Source: Bacteroides sp.
GTDB lineage: Bacteria; Bacteroidota; Bacteroidia; Bacteroidales; Muribaculaceae
Assembly: GCA_014801735.1 (NCBI GenBank)
Contig: JAAVDO010000008.1
Span: forward strand, 28,988-39,356
Length of the DNA: 10,369 nucleotides
Reading direction: 5' to 3'
The notes under the pieces were generated by a model, which was not told the DNA's origin, made no database searches, and saw only the letters and a program-made list of their open reading frames with translations. Each line of letters opens with the position of its first letter. The first letter of the stretch is position 1. Of this stretch, positions 1 through 7,043 are shown piece by piece. The translations under genes were made by a program, and so were the position numbers.

Positions 1-1608
1 GAAGGATGTAATTATTTCTGTAATCTTTATTATCAGTTAATAGATAAGCATCTATTGGTTGAAGATGGTGGCTCGATACAAAAAGTGTGTTTTGCTGGAC
101 TGCCGGACACATGCGCACTTATAAAAATAGAATTAGGGAATAGAGTTATTTACTTCCCTGGCAATGAAACTCCTGAGGAGTCTTTAGAAAAATTTGGAGT
201 ACCTAAAAGATTATTTCCAAAGACATTCACATTTATTCATGAATATGATAAGTCTCTGTTAGAATTTGGACAGAAATTTATTGCGTCTGATAAGTATAAG
301 TGTGTTTCTGGACCAGATCATTACGGCTATCCGGAATGTGGTACCGACAAAGACTCTTTTGTAAAACGTCTTGAATATTGTACTAGACATAATTCATTAC
401 CAATAATAAGAGTTCATGCAGGTCCGTATTCTCCCAATCGAGTTGAAGCTATTAAAGAATACCTAAGCTGGACCAAACAGTTGGCGAAGAGTAGATTATT
501 GGATGTCTTGTCGATTGGATCTTCACAGCTCACACAACAACATTTTGGTGAGAAGTGGGAGGGTTTATCTAACGGAGGTGGCGTGCCTATAAACTCTGAA
601 CTCGAATATCGTCAAATTGCCGATGCTGCCAGACCTATGTTGGTCCGTACATATGCAGGAACCCAGAACGTTCCATGGATGGCGCAGATGCATGAACGCA
701 CTCTTAATATTTCATGGCATGCGCTTTCCTTTTGGTGGTTTTGTCAACTAGATGGTCGTGGCGATAACACGGTTCTTGAAAATCTTAAGGAACACATTGA
801 AGCCGTTAAATACATCGCTACCACAGGTAAGCCTCTGGAGCCTAATGTTCCTCATCACTTTTCTTTTAGAGGGGGCGATGATGTCAGTTATATTGTATCG
901 GCTTATTTAGCAGCTAAGACAGCAAAGAAATATGGGATAAGACACCTCATCTTGCAGAACATGCTTAATACTCCTAAGTATACATGGGGGATCCAAGATC
1001 TTGCTAAAGGCCGGGCAATGTTACGAATTGTTCGCTCTTTGGAAGACGCCAATTTCAAAGTAAGTTTGCAAGCTAGAGCTGGATTGGATTATTTTTCTCC
1101 GGATTTAGAAAAAGCAAAAGTACAACTTGCCGCAATAACAGCGATGATGGACGACATAGAACCGGAAAATCCTAACAGTCCCGAAATTATACATGTAGTA
1201 AGTTATTCAGAAGCTGTGCGTTTAGCTACTCCTCCGATAATAGAAGAAAGTATAAAAATAACGCTTGGAGCATTAAGGGAATATCGATTACAGAAATCAT
1301 TAAATCGTACAATCAACACGAAAGAGAATAGAGATATCGATGCTAGATATCAAAGTCTATATGAGGAAGCAAAAGATGCAATTGAAATTCTTGAAAATCA
1401 CATCTCTAATCTCTATACTCCGGACGGTCTCTATCAGGTTTATGAAATGGGATTTTTACCCACACCATATATTTTTGATCCAGAAAAGAGATTCCCGAAC
1501 GCTACAAAATGGCAAACTGCTATTATAAACGGAGGTGTAAAGGTCGTGGACGAGAAAAGTAATCCGATTGATACGGTTAAAAGATATAAATCAATTTTAG
1601 GCATTTAA
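1..1608 (+). CDS. Glutamate-mutase epsilon-like (cobalamin-dependent carbon-skeleton mutase fold) protein, 5' partial
   Basis: The frame is open from base 1 to the TAA at 1606-1608, so the gene starts left of the window. A TTG at 55 has nothing to recommend it as the start. Without database access, the visible 535 residues look to me like the catalytic TIM-barrel subunit of methylaspartate (glutamate) mutase. An arginine segment LVRTYAGTQN (Arg at bases 646-648) falls where GlmE has its substrate-clamping QARHG. Further on, a helix rich in Ala (VSAYLAAKTAKKYGI), a GIQDLA segment and a VVSYSEAVRLATP segment keep the GlmE order and spacing. The DxHxxG B12-binding motif is absent here, so a partner subunit or an upstream domain would have to bind the cofactor. 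Other GlmE substrate residues seem replaced, so the substrate is probably not glutamate. The gene is A+T-richer than the two that follow, and 11 bases separate it from the aminotransferase, which suggests one operon. The gene is certain; the family call is moderate. Confidence 0.6.
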   Translation, partial: EGCNYFCNLYYQLIDKHLLVEDGGSIQKVCFAGLPDTCALIKIELGNRVIYFPGNETPEESLEKFGVPKRLFPKTFTFIHEYDKSLLEFGQKFIASDKYKCVSGPDHYGYPECGTDKDSFVKRLEYCTRHNSLPIIRVHAGPYSPNRVEAIKEYLSWTKQLAKSRLLDVLSIGSSQLTQQHFGEKWEGLSNGGGVPINSELEYRQIADAARPMLVRTYAGTQNVPWMAQMHERTLNISWHALSFWWFCQLDGRGDNTVLENLKEHIEAVKYIATTGKPLEPNVPHHFSFRGGDDVSYIVSAYLAAKTAKKYGIRHLILQNMLNTPKYTWGIQDLAKGRAMLRIVRSLEDANFKVSLQARAGLDYFSPDLEKAKVQLAAITAMMDDIEPENPNSPEIIHVVSYSEAVRLATPPIIEESIKITLGALREYRLQKSLNRTINTKENRDIDARYQSLYEEAKDAIEILENHISNLYTPDGLYQVYEMGFLPTPYIFDPEKRFPNATKWQTAIINGGVKVVDEKSNPIDTVKRYKSILGI

Positions 1609-1619
1609 AGATTGAAAAT

Positions 1620-2882
1620 ATGCGAAATAGAATATATCTCTGTCTGGCGCATATGAGCGGCAGGGAAATGGAATTTATAAAGGAGGCATTTGATACTAAT
1701 TGGGTTGTGCCGATGGGACCGAATGTCAATGGTTTCGAGAAGGATCTCGAAGCGTTTGTCAACAATCGTAATGGCAATGCACCGCTCGATAAGAAAGTTG
1801 TCGGGCTGAGTGCGGGAACAGCTGCTGTTCATCTTGCTCTCATCGCCTGCGGTGTTGGTCATGGCGATGAGGTATTGGTGCAATCGTTTACGTTCTGTGC
1901 ATCGAGTCATCCGATTACTTATCTCGGGGCAACCCCGGTGTTCGTCGATTCGGAAAAAGAGTCGTGGAATATGGATCCAGATCTGCTGGAAGAGGCTATA
2001 AAAGACCGCATTGCCAAGACTGGACGCAAACCAAAAGCGATTATTCCTGTCGCTCTATATGGTATGCCTTATCAGATTGATAAGATAATGGAGATTGCCA
2101 ACCGCTATGAAATTCCTGTAATCGAAGATGCGGCTGAAGGTCTTGGCTCGCGCTACAATGGTCAGGTGCTCGGCACATTCGGCGAATATGGGGTGCTGTC
2201 GTTCAATGGCAACAAGATGATTACTACGTCAGGCGGAGGGGCACTGATCTGCCCCGATGCAGACAAAGCAAAGGAAATTCTCTGGTATGCTACTCAGGCA
2301 CGCGAGAGCTATCCCTACTACCAGCACGAGGCAATCGGCTACAACTACCGTATGTCAAATATCTGCGCGGGCATCGGACGCGGCCAGATGACCGTAATCG
2401 ATGAGCACATCGCTCATCACAAACACGTGCAAGAGCTTTATTGCGAACTGCTCAAGGATGTAAAAGGCATAACAATGCACGGGAACCCGGGGCCTGAGTT
2501 TGACTCCAATTACTGGCTGTGCACCGCAGCTCTCGACCCCGACATGAAGATAAAGGGGCAGGAGAACGCCTACAAGCAAGTGATAACGGGAGCCGTCGGT
2601 GGTGCTGCTGGTGTAACGCACGCTGTAGAATCTGCCACCACCGACTGTCAACCCAACGCCAACGTTGAGGCTCTTCGTGTAGCCCTCGACGCCGCCAACA
2701 TCGAAGCCCGTCCGCTGTGGAAACCGATGCACAAACAGCCTGTTTATCGCAACGCACCTGCCTATCTCAACGGTGTGAGCGAATCCCTTTTCGCCGTTGG
2801 TATCTGCCTCCCCGCAGGTCCATACGTCTCTGATGATGATGTACGCTACATCGTCGACTCAATCAAAGCTGCCATACTATAA
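1620..2882 (+). CDS. DegT/DnrJ/EryC1 family PLP-dependent sugar aminotransferase
   Basis: This 420-residue protein is a fold-type I, PLP-dependent aminotransferase that aminates a UDP-4-keto-6-deoxy sugar, probably the product of the dehydratase encoded just downstream. Visible landmarks are the phosphate-binding SAGTAA loop (residues 64-69), the EDAAEGLGSRY segment with the PLP-nitrogen Asp at 170, and the Schiff-base lysine 199 in SFNGNKMITTSGGG. YNYRMSN (241-247) follows, with the C-terminal EARPLWKPMHKQPVY substrate segment at 362-376. A loop rich in Ala and Gly, roughly 308-346, makes it longer than the usual 370-390 residues. The ATG at 1620 gives MRNRIYLCLAHMSGRE, which matches the usual N-terminus of this family, so it is preferred over the ATG at 1653. 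No Shine-Dalgarno site is visible, as is normal in Bacteroidetes. Pairing with a PglF-type dehydratase points to UDP-4-amino-4,6-dideoxy-GlcNAc (bacillosamine-type) synthesis. Family certain, sugar specificity inferred. Confidence 0.95.
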   Translation: MRNRIYLCLAHMSGREMEFIKEAFDTNWVVPMGPNVNGFEKDLEAFVNNRNGNAPLDKKVVGLSAGTAAVHLALIACGVGHGDEVLVQSFTFCASSHPITYLGATPVFVDSEKESWNMDPDLLEEAIKDRIAKTGRKPKAIIPVALYGMPYQIDKIMEIANRYEIPVIEDAAEGLGSRYNGQVLGTFGEYGVLSFNGNKMITTSGGGALICPDADKAKEILWYATQARESYPYYQHEAIGYNYRMSNICAGIGRGQMTVIDEHIAHHKHVQELYCELLKDVKGITMHGNPGPEFDSNYWLCTAALDPDMKIKGQENAYKQVITGAVGGAAGVTHAVESATTDCQPNANVEALRVALDAANIEARPLWKPMHKQPVYRNAPAYLNGVSESLFAVGICLPAGPYVSDDDVRYIVDSIKAAIL

Positions 2883-2959
2883 GTGCAGAGTTTTTATCTG
2901 CTCGCTGTCTCCCTCTCCTGAGACTCTCTTTATCTAATAATCTCACACCAAATCTTATA

Positions 2960-4888
2960 ATGACAAAACTTAATCTTGGATTGTCGTCTTATCTAAAGGC
3001 AACGGTCGTGCTCGCTATTGACGTGATTGTTTCGCTGATCGCGTCGATATGTGTGCTCATGTTCGTTTATCTGGTGGCTCCATCTGTCCATTCATCGCCA
3101 AATTTTATACTGTCGTGGATTGCTGCCTCAGCTGCAACCTCAGTATTCGCTTTCTACGTCACGCGGGTCTATAGGCTGATAATACGCTATTCAACCCTGA
3201 AAGAGTTCGGCAAACTCAGCCTCGCTGTATTGGTCAAGGATGTGCTATTGCTTGGTGTCATGCTGACTGTGGCCAAAGGTAATCCGGCGGTGTCATATCG
3301 TATGGTGACCTACCTCGTGATACTCGATTTCTTTGTCAGTCTCGGCGCTTTGATTTTTGTCCGGGTGCTGATGATGGCTGTATATGTCATGCTTACACGG
3401 AGGATAGAGGCGCGGAGCACGAAAATTCGCGTTCTGGTGTATGGAACGGGTGGTAAGGCTGCCTCGCTGGTCACCAGGTTGAGGAATTCGAAACAATTTG
3501 AGGTCGTGGGGTTCCTCAAATACGGTTCCAAATACAAAGACCAGATTCTCGCAGGACTACCGATATATTATTTCGATAATGAGTCAAATATCTCTGGTTT
3601 TCGTAGTAAACTCAATATCGATGGAATCCTTTTTGCCCATCAGCGTGAGGCCCGTGAAGAGAAGGAACGCCTGATAGTGTATTGTCAGGATACGTCGCTT
3701 AAGATGTATCTTGCTCCGTCAATCGACGAGATGACCGATGGAAAACTTCCCAGCTCCGGCATCCGAAAAATTCGAATAGAGGATCTCCTCGGCCGTTCGG
3801 AAATCAAAATCTCGATGGATGAGATAAAGGCTAATGTAGAGGGGAAAACAATACTTGTGACAGGCGCAGCCGGCTCAATCGGTTCTGAACTTTGCAGACA
3901 GTTGGCCCAGCTTGGCATAAAGGAACTGATAATGTATGACAACGCCGAAACGCCTCTTCATAACGTTAGACTCGAATTTGAGGAAAAATTCCCCAATCTC
4001 AAATTCACACCGGTTATCGGTGACGTAAGGCGTTTGGAAAGACTTGACTATGTATTCCGCCACTACCGTCCTCAGATAGTTTTCCACGCTGCTGCCTACA
4101 AACACGTGCCGTTGATGGAAGAGAATCCATGCGAGGCGGTGATGGTCAACGTCATCGGCTCACGTAATGTGGCCGACAAGTGTATAGAATACGACGTTGA
4201 GAAGATGGTGATGATCTCGACCGATAAAGCTGTCAACCCCACCAATATCATGGGGTGCACCAAGCGCCTCGCCGAGATATACGTTCAGTCACTCGGACTG
4301 GCGATAGAGAACGGAGAGAAAGAAGGCCGGACACAGTTTGTCACCACCCGCTTCGGTAATGTACTCGGCTCCAATGGCTCAGTGATTCCTCGATTCAAGG
4401 AGCAGATAGAGAAGGGTGGACCGGTGACAGTGACAGATCCCGAGATAAGGCGTTACTTCATGACTATTCCTGAGGCTTGTCGGTTGGTGATGGAAGCAGC
4501 CACGATGGTGACAGAGACACAGATCTTTGTGTTTGATATGGGCACACCGATTAAGATTGCTGACCTTGCGAAGAATATGATTCAGTTGGCCGGATATGAA
4601 GTCGACAAGGACATAAAGATAGAATATACCGGCCTGCGGCCCGGCGAGAAACTGTATGAAGAAGTGCTCGCCACCAAAGAAAACACGATACCGACGCAGC
4701 ACGACAGGATATTCGTTGCCAAGGTACGCAAATATGGGTATGAGAACATAAGACAGACTATTGACGAACTTGATCGCCTGTCGCGCAAAGTGATCGTTCC
4801 TGACATGGTGATATTGATGAAGAAAACTGTTCCGGAGTTCAAATCCAAACACTCTGAGTTCGAAAAATACGATAATCAGGAAAAATAG
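2960..4888 (+). CDS. Membrane UDP-GlcNAc 4,6-dehydratase, PglF/CapD/WbpM type
   Basis: This 642-residue polysaccharide-biosynthesis protein has four hydrophobic segments near residues 12-40, 49-70, 87-103 and 118-145. A first Rossmann-like domain follows, with GTGG at 162-165, then a C-terminal extended-SDR catalytic domain with the NAD(P)-binding motif TGAAGSIG at 301-308. The catalytic segment STDK lies at 420-423 and has Met431 where most SDR enzymes carry Tyr. This T-D-K...M arrangement is characteristic of the large membrane 4,6-dehydratases such as Campylobacter PglF, which convert UDP-GlcNAc to the 4-keto-6-deoxy sugar. LRPGEKLYEE near the C-terminus is another family mark. The length equals that of full-size PglF/WbpM proteins, so the gene is complete. 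It lies 77 bases after the aminotransferase, with no terminator between them, so the two probably act in sequence on a lipid- or polymer-linked glycan precursor at the inner membrane. Confidence 0.95.
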   Translation: MTKLNLGLSSYLKATVVLAIDVIVSLIASICVLMFVYLVAPSVHSSPNFILSWIAASAATSVFAFYVTRVYRLIIRYSTLKEFGKLSLAVLVKDVLLLGVMLTVAKGNPAVSYRMVTYLVILDFFVSLGALIFVRVLMMAVYVMLTRRIEARSTKIRVLVYGTGGKAASLVTRLRNSKQFEVVGFLKYGSKYKDQILAGLPIYYFDNESNISGFRSKLNIDGILFAHQREAREEKERLIVYCQDTSLKMYLAPSIDEMTDGKLPSSGIRKIRIEDLLGRSEIKISMDEIKANVEGKTILVTGAAGSIGSELCRQLAQLGIKELIMYDNAETPLHNVRLEFEEKFPNLKFTPVIGDVRRLERLDYVFRHYRPQIVFHAAAYKHVPLMEENPCEAVMVNVIGSRNVADKCIEYDVEKMVMISTDKAVNPTNIMGCTKRLAEIYVQSLGLAIENGEKEGRTQFVTTRFGNVLGSNGSVIPRFKEQIEKGGPVTVTDPEIRRYFMTIPEACRLVMEAATMVTETQIFVFDMGTPIKIADLAKNMIQLAGYEVDKDIKIEYTGLRPGEKLYEEVLATKENTIPTQHDRIFVAKVRKYGYENIRQTIDELDRLSRKVIVPDMVILMKKTVPEFKSKHSEFEKYDNQEK

Positions 4889-4896
4889 GTAGATAT

Positions 4897-5112
4897 ATGG
4901 GAATCCTTTTGACAACACTTGTTTGTTGCTTTTTGATACTTGCCATAATATTTCTTATAGTCTGGTGCAAAACCGACTGGAAAAAACTTGATGAGGCCAA
5001 CAAGGTATTTCATTACTCTGACAGCGACCACGCCTATTACGACAGAACCCGTATCAGAATGAAGAAGGAAGTCGCATCACAAAGAGAAACCGTAAACGAT
5101 AGATCAATATAG
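4897..5112 (+). CDS. Small single-pass membrane protein of unknown function
   Basis: Not recognised. The 71-residue product starts 8 bases after the dehydratase stop. It has one strongly hydrophobic segment (about residues 3-24, rich in Leu, Ile, Cys and Val) ending in WCKTDWKK, which would place the charged tail in the cytoplasm. The tail is polar (HYSDSDHAYYD, then Arg/Lys-rich). A start directly behind the previous gene, codon use like its neighbour, and a clean stop before the hairpin at 5117 support a real gene at the end of the glycan operon. A lipoprotein is unlikely because the cysteines lie inside the hydrophobic run without a lipobox. It could be a small accessory subunit of the glycan enzymes, but nothing in the sequence demonstrates this. 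Confidence 0.6.
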   Translation: MGILLTTLVCCFLILAIIFLIVWCKTDWKKLDEANKVFHYSDSDHAYYDRTRIRMKKEVASQRETVNDRSI

Positions 5113-5116
5113 ATTA

Positions 5117-5174
5117 GATCTGGTTGTTACTGAAATGGAGGCCATTGCGCCTCCATTTCAGTAACAACCAGATC
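5117..5174. repeat. Perfect 26-bp inverted repeat with 6-base loop (hairpin)
   Basis: Bases 5117-5142 and 5149-5174 are exact reverse complements, separated only by CATTGC. The arms run from GATCTGGTTG to ATGGAGGC. It begins four bases after the last small gene of the glycan operon (stop 5110-5112) and ends 25 bases before the next ATG. Position argues for an operon-end transcription barrier, but neither side has a run of T, so it is not a standard intrinsic terminator. A 26-bp perfect stem is longer than termination needs and could be a recent palindromic insertion or a protein-binding site. Confidence 0.9.
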
Positions 5175-5199
5175 ACAAAGTTTCAAAGAGGGCCTGGCT

Positions 5200-5607
5200 A
5201 TGCCGAAAACTTCATCGATGTTTTTAATCAGTGTGGGGCTTCAGAAGTCGAGGAGTGCTAAGAATCCGAATAAGCCTGGCATAGTTTACCTTTCTATAGG
5301 AAGAAGCTGGAAAAACGAGAATGGAGAAGTGTCGAAGTCATTCAGGCGCATGAATATTACACTGACCGGAACTCATGAAAACTTTATCAATACCAATAAA
5401 GAAGCGATAATCGAGTTTGTTCGTCTGGCTTATTGTGTGATAGAAAAGCACGTTGAAACCGATAGCGATGTCAGTGTTGATGAGGTGATAGCAGATTTCA
5501 GAAAGGCAGTCAACGGAGATGCATTAATGGAAGATTTGAGGAAGCGTGCAAAAGTAGATTTTCCGCTCAGGGCTGAAATAGTTAATGTTGGCGATTGTAA
5601 AATTTAA
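5200..5607 (+). CDS. Hypothetical protein, possibly a truncated integrase N-terminal (arm-binding) domain
   Basis: A 135-residue soluble protein that I do not firmly recognise. Its layout resembles the N-terminal part of Bacteroidales tyrosine recombinases: a basic start, a short beta-rich stretch (GIVYLSIGRSW, then SFRRMNITLTG), then helices (NTNKEAIIEFVRLAYCVIEK and VSVDEVIADFRKAV) that in integrases link the arm-binding and SAM-like domains. No catalytic R...HxxR...Y domain follows: the frame stops at 5605-5607 and the IS begins about 95 bases later. It may be a remnant cut by rearrangement, or a free-standing small DNA-binding protein. Codon use and the uninterrupted frame favour a translated gene. 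The ATG at 5200 is chosen because it follows the hairpin closely and no longer frame precedes it. Confidence 0.5.
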   Translation: MPKTSSMFLISVGLQKSRSAKNPNKPGIVYLSIGRSWKNENGEVSKSFRRMNITLTGTHENFINTNKEAIIEFVRLAYCVIEKHVETDSDVSVDEVIADFRKAVNGDALMEDLRKRAKVDFPLRAEIVNVGDCKI

Positions 5608-5651
5608 TCGAGAAGTGCGCCGGATTCTAATCGAGAAATGCGTCGGCTCAT
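5606..5651. repeat. Two-copy imperfect 23-bp tandem repeat
   Basis: Units 5606-5628 and 5629-5651 both begin AATCGAGAA and share TGCG and CGG at the same places, 18 of 23 positions identical. The first unit overlaps the stop codon of the 135-residue gene by two bases. It could be a duplicated crossover or binding site, or the scar of a duplication next to the IS. Nothing identifies a function. Confidence 0.6.
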
Positions 5652-5701
5652 AGGTTTGCAAATTTATAAATTTAAATTTTATCCAGAGACAATCTGGAGA
5701 T

Positions 5702-5728
5702 TTTTTGGCGTATAGGTCAAAATGGGTG
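5702..5728 (+). repeat. IS left terminal inverted repeat
   Basis: It consists of TTTTTGGCG followed by the 18-bp core TATAGGTCAAAATGGGTG. It matches the reverse complement of 7035-7061 at 25 of 27 positions; the two mismatches are G/T and A/G. Outside it the two flanks diverge. Confidence 0.8.
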
Positions 5729-5810
5729 CTATATCTGTTGTAACAAATTGTTATACTTTGGATTATGTGTATTCAAAAGTTTTCAACATTAATTTGATGA
5801 GAGTTCATTC

Positions 5811-5828
5811 TATGGGTCAAAATGGGTG
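5811..5828 (+). repeat. Subterminal copy of the 18-bp IS end motif (left)
   Basis: TATGGGTCAAAATGGGTG lies exactly 100 bases inside the core copy at 5711-5728. It is identical over 18 bp to the reverse complement of the right terminal copy at 7035-7052. Repeated end motifs of this kind usually serve as extra transposase-binding sites. It could also be the true left end of an older, shorter form of the element. Confidence 0.8.
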
Positions 5829-5846
5829 GTGAAAACGCAACATAGA

Positions 5847-5878
5847 TTTGGCTTATATTTAATGATTTGCTATATTTG
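5847..5878 (+). promoter_or_regulatory. Bacteroidetes-type promoter inside the IS left end
   Basis: TTTG at 5847-5850, a 20-base spacer, then TATATTTG at 5871-5878 match the Bacteroidetes sigma-ABfr consensus (-33 TTTG, -7 TAnnTTTG). A start of transcription near 5885 is predicted. It points right, toward the 3' end of the oppositely oriented transposase gene, and no coding frame begins behind it. Confidence 0.65.
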
Positions 5879-5884
5879 CGCTAC

Positions 5885-5993
5885 GGTTCGAAGCATAACG
5901 AAGCTCTGCTGGGGAGCAACTTCGCCAGGAATAGAGCCGTCCAATATGCATAATGCAGTTTTGGGAGGTGCGATTAGTTCGCACCTCCCTTTT
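5885..5993 (+). ncRNA. Candidate IS-encoded small RNA, about 109 nt
   Basis: The segment lies between the promoter at 5847-5878 and the intrinsic terminator at 5963-5993, and has no open frame of its own. It can fold. ACGGTTC (5883-5889) pairs with GAGCCGT (5934-5940) to close a 5' domain. Inside it CGAAG (5899-5903) pairs with CTTCG (5920-5924), and TGCT (5907-5910) with AGCA (5915-5918) around a GGGG loop. A linker of about 20 nt (5941-5962) precedes the terminator hairpin. The RNA would touch only the last bases of the transposase gene in antisense. Function unknown: it could be a regulator of transposition, a guide-like RNA, or simply the by-product of an outward-barrier promoter. Start, end and fold are predictions from sequence. 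Confidence 0.45.
5963..5993 (+). terminator. Intrinsic terminator next to the transposase stop
   Basis: GGGAGGTGCGA (5963-5973) and TCGCACCTCCC (5979-5989) form a perfect 11-bp GC-rich stem with loop TTAGT, followed by TTTT at 5990-5993. In the plus direction it would end the candidate small RNA and block read-through into the transposase antisense strand. In the minus direction the hairpin follows the transposase stop but lacks a U run. Confidence 0.8.
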
Positions 5994-6919
5994 AATTATG
6001 CAATTTGGCATATGCCAAGAAAAACCCATCTATCATCCGTTTGCGATTCTCGGCTGTCATTCCAGAATGATTACGCAGGTTCTTTTTCATATCGGTGAAT
6101 GTCCCTTCGATGGTATTGTTTGTATTTGGCATACCTGGCACCTCTTCGAAAGTGAATAGGTAAGGCAGATAGTGAGAGATACTTGTCATGGCCGAACGTA
6201 AGCGTTGATGAGTAAAGATTGTCCGTCGCGTTATCTCGTTAACGGTCTTCTCCTTTAGGAAGTCATGCCACTTTTCTTTCCACGCAGAAAAGCGCGCAGT
6301 AAAGTCTGTTTTGGACATATCCTTCATCTGATATGCCAACTCCAACAACTCTCTACCTGCCTTAAGTTTTGGATTCTTAGTTAGTTTGCGCCTTATTATG
6401 GCCACCATATGAAACTGACACATTTGGATTTTGTAGCCAGCAAAAACCTCGAAAAGCTTTTGCAGTCCATCAATGACGATACCTCTGACCTTATAACCGG
6501 AGCAGAGGATATGAGCTATCGCTGCTTCATAGTCACCTATATGCTCGTGTGCAATGTGAGCCATATAGAGAAGCCGTCCACTGCCGCTTTCTAAGGCTAC
6601 TAGAACCCCGGTATTACGACCGAAGTATGTAGCATCCATATGCACGACTCCCTCACCTGATATTTTGGGCTGCTCCCATTTGAAGCTCACCGTAGCAAGC
6701 AGACGCTTGATGGTTGACGGACTTACACCCGATTGTGCACTTATTTCTGCTACCGTTTGCTTCCCGTGGAGATAACGATCCCATACCTCCTCCGCCGTCA
6801 TTTTATGGCCCGCTCGAAAGCGAAGGCCACATACCAAGCACTTATAGCGTTGGGTGGATTTGTAAGTTCCGTCCTTGCGCACATTGGGGGATTCGCATGA
6901 CGGACATTTTTTTGTTCAT
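5992..6919 (-). CDS. IS256-like transposase, variant zinc-binding type, with A7 frame discontinuity near the start
   Basis: This DDE transposase cuts and joins the IS ends. The main frame (6882 down to the TAA at 5992) reads 296 residues. In that numbering it shows a C-x2-C pair (CLVC, 15-18), a helix-turn-helix-like segment (about 41-62), catalytic Asp83 in VHMDATYFGR, Asp138 in IVIDGLQ, the IS256-type C-x2-H (CQFH, 155-158) and Glu259 in NNTIEGTF. The GTG at 6882 is unlikely to be the true start. The same frame continues upstream as KKCPSCESPN, which supplies the missing half of the zinc ribbon, but reaches TGA before any start codon. The ATG at 6919-6917 reads MNKK in the neighbouring frame, and seven A (T at 6907-6913) lie between them. 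Six A would join ATG-AAC-AAA-AAA to TGT. So the gene is either frameshifted or expressed by slippage on A7. Confidence 0.9.
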
Positions 6920-6945
6920 AACGCAGTTTTGAACTTTTAAAGAAG

Positions 6946-6974
6946 CAAAGGTAGTGAATTACTGGTGATTACAA
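6946..6974 (-). promoter_or_regulatory. Transposase promoter, Bacteroidetes type
   Basis: On the minus strand TACCTTTG (6953-6946) matches the -7 consensus TAnnTTTG. A weak -33 element, only TTG (6974-6972), lies 18 bases upstream. The predicted start near 6939 leaves a leader of about 20 bases before the ATG at 6919, which supports that ATG rather than the GTG at 6882 as the real start. Confidence 0.6.
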
Positions 6975-6983
6975 CGAATTCAA

Positions 6984-7001
6984 CACCCAAAATGACCTAT
7001 A
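6984..7001 (-). repeat. Subterminal copy of the 18-bp IS end motif (right, diverged)
   Basis: On the minus strand it reads TATAGGTCATTTTGGGTG, 14 of 18 identical to the core at 5711-5728. The four differences are the central AAAA changed to TTTT, which looks like inversion of the core block rather than random drift. Confidence 0.65.
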
Positions 7002-7008
7002 GAACGAC

Positions 7009-7043
7009 AAATGGGCATTTTTCAGGCTGGAAAACACCCATTT
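7009..7043. repeat. Stem-loop overlapping the IS right end
   Basis: AAATGGG (7009-7015) pairs with CCCATTT (7037-7043). After a CA/CA internal loop, TTTTC (7019-7023) pairs with GAAAA (7030-7034), leaving the loop AGGCTG. The right arm lies inside the terminal repeat, so the structure may help shield the element from outside transcription or contribute to transposase binding. Confidence 0.5.

Larger units (their letters stand above)
5608..5991. other. Geneless stretch: tandem repeat, IS left end and candidate small RNA
   Basis: I see no protein gene between the 135-residue protein and the transposase stop. A 22-codon frame (ATG at 5638 to TAG in the left IS end) has no recognisable content. 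The stretch holds, in order, the 23-bp tandem repeat, the IS left terminal repeat (5702), a small palindrome TAACAA-A-TTGTTA near 5740, the subterminal repeat (5811), a promoter (5847-5878), a folded segment and a terminator (5963-5993). Confidence 0.7.

Noticed and set aside
2355..2757. Minus-strand frames of 101-125 codons opposite the aminotransferase
   Set aside because: Shadow frames in the GC-richer coding region; the plus strand has full family motifs there.
4379..4918. Minus-strand 179-codon frame opposite the dehydratase
   Set aside because: It is the complement of strongly conserved SDR catalytic codons and has no motif of its own; a shadow frame.
5606..5651. CRISPR array start
   Set aside because: Only two adjoining imperfect units without spacers and no cas genes; a tandem duplication.
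5738..5755. Promoter at the TACTTTG-like sequence near 5755
   Set aside because: The bases before TTTG are ATAC, which does not fit TAnn, and no -33 element is suitably placed.
5826..6098. Plus-strand 90-codon frame across the IS left end
   Set aside because: It starts upstream of the small-RNA promoter, crosses the terminator hairpin and runs antisense into the transposase; its product has no coherent protein character.
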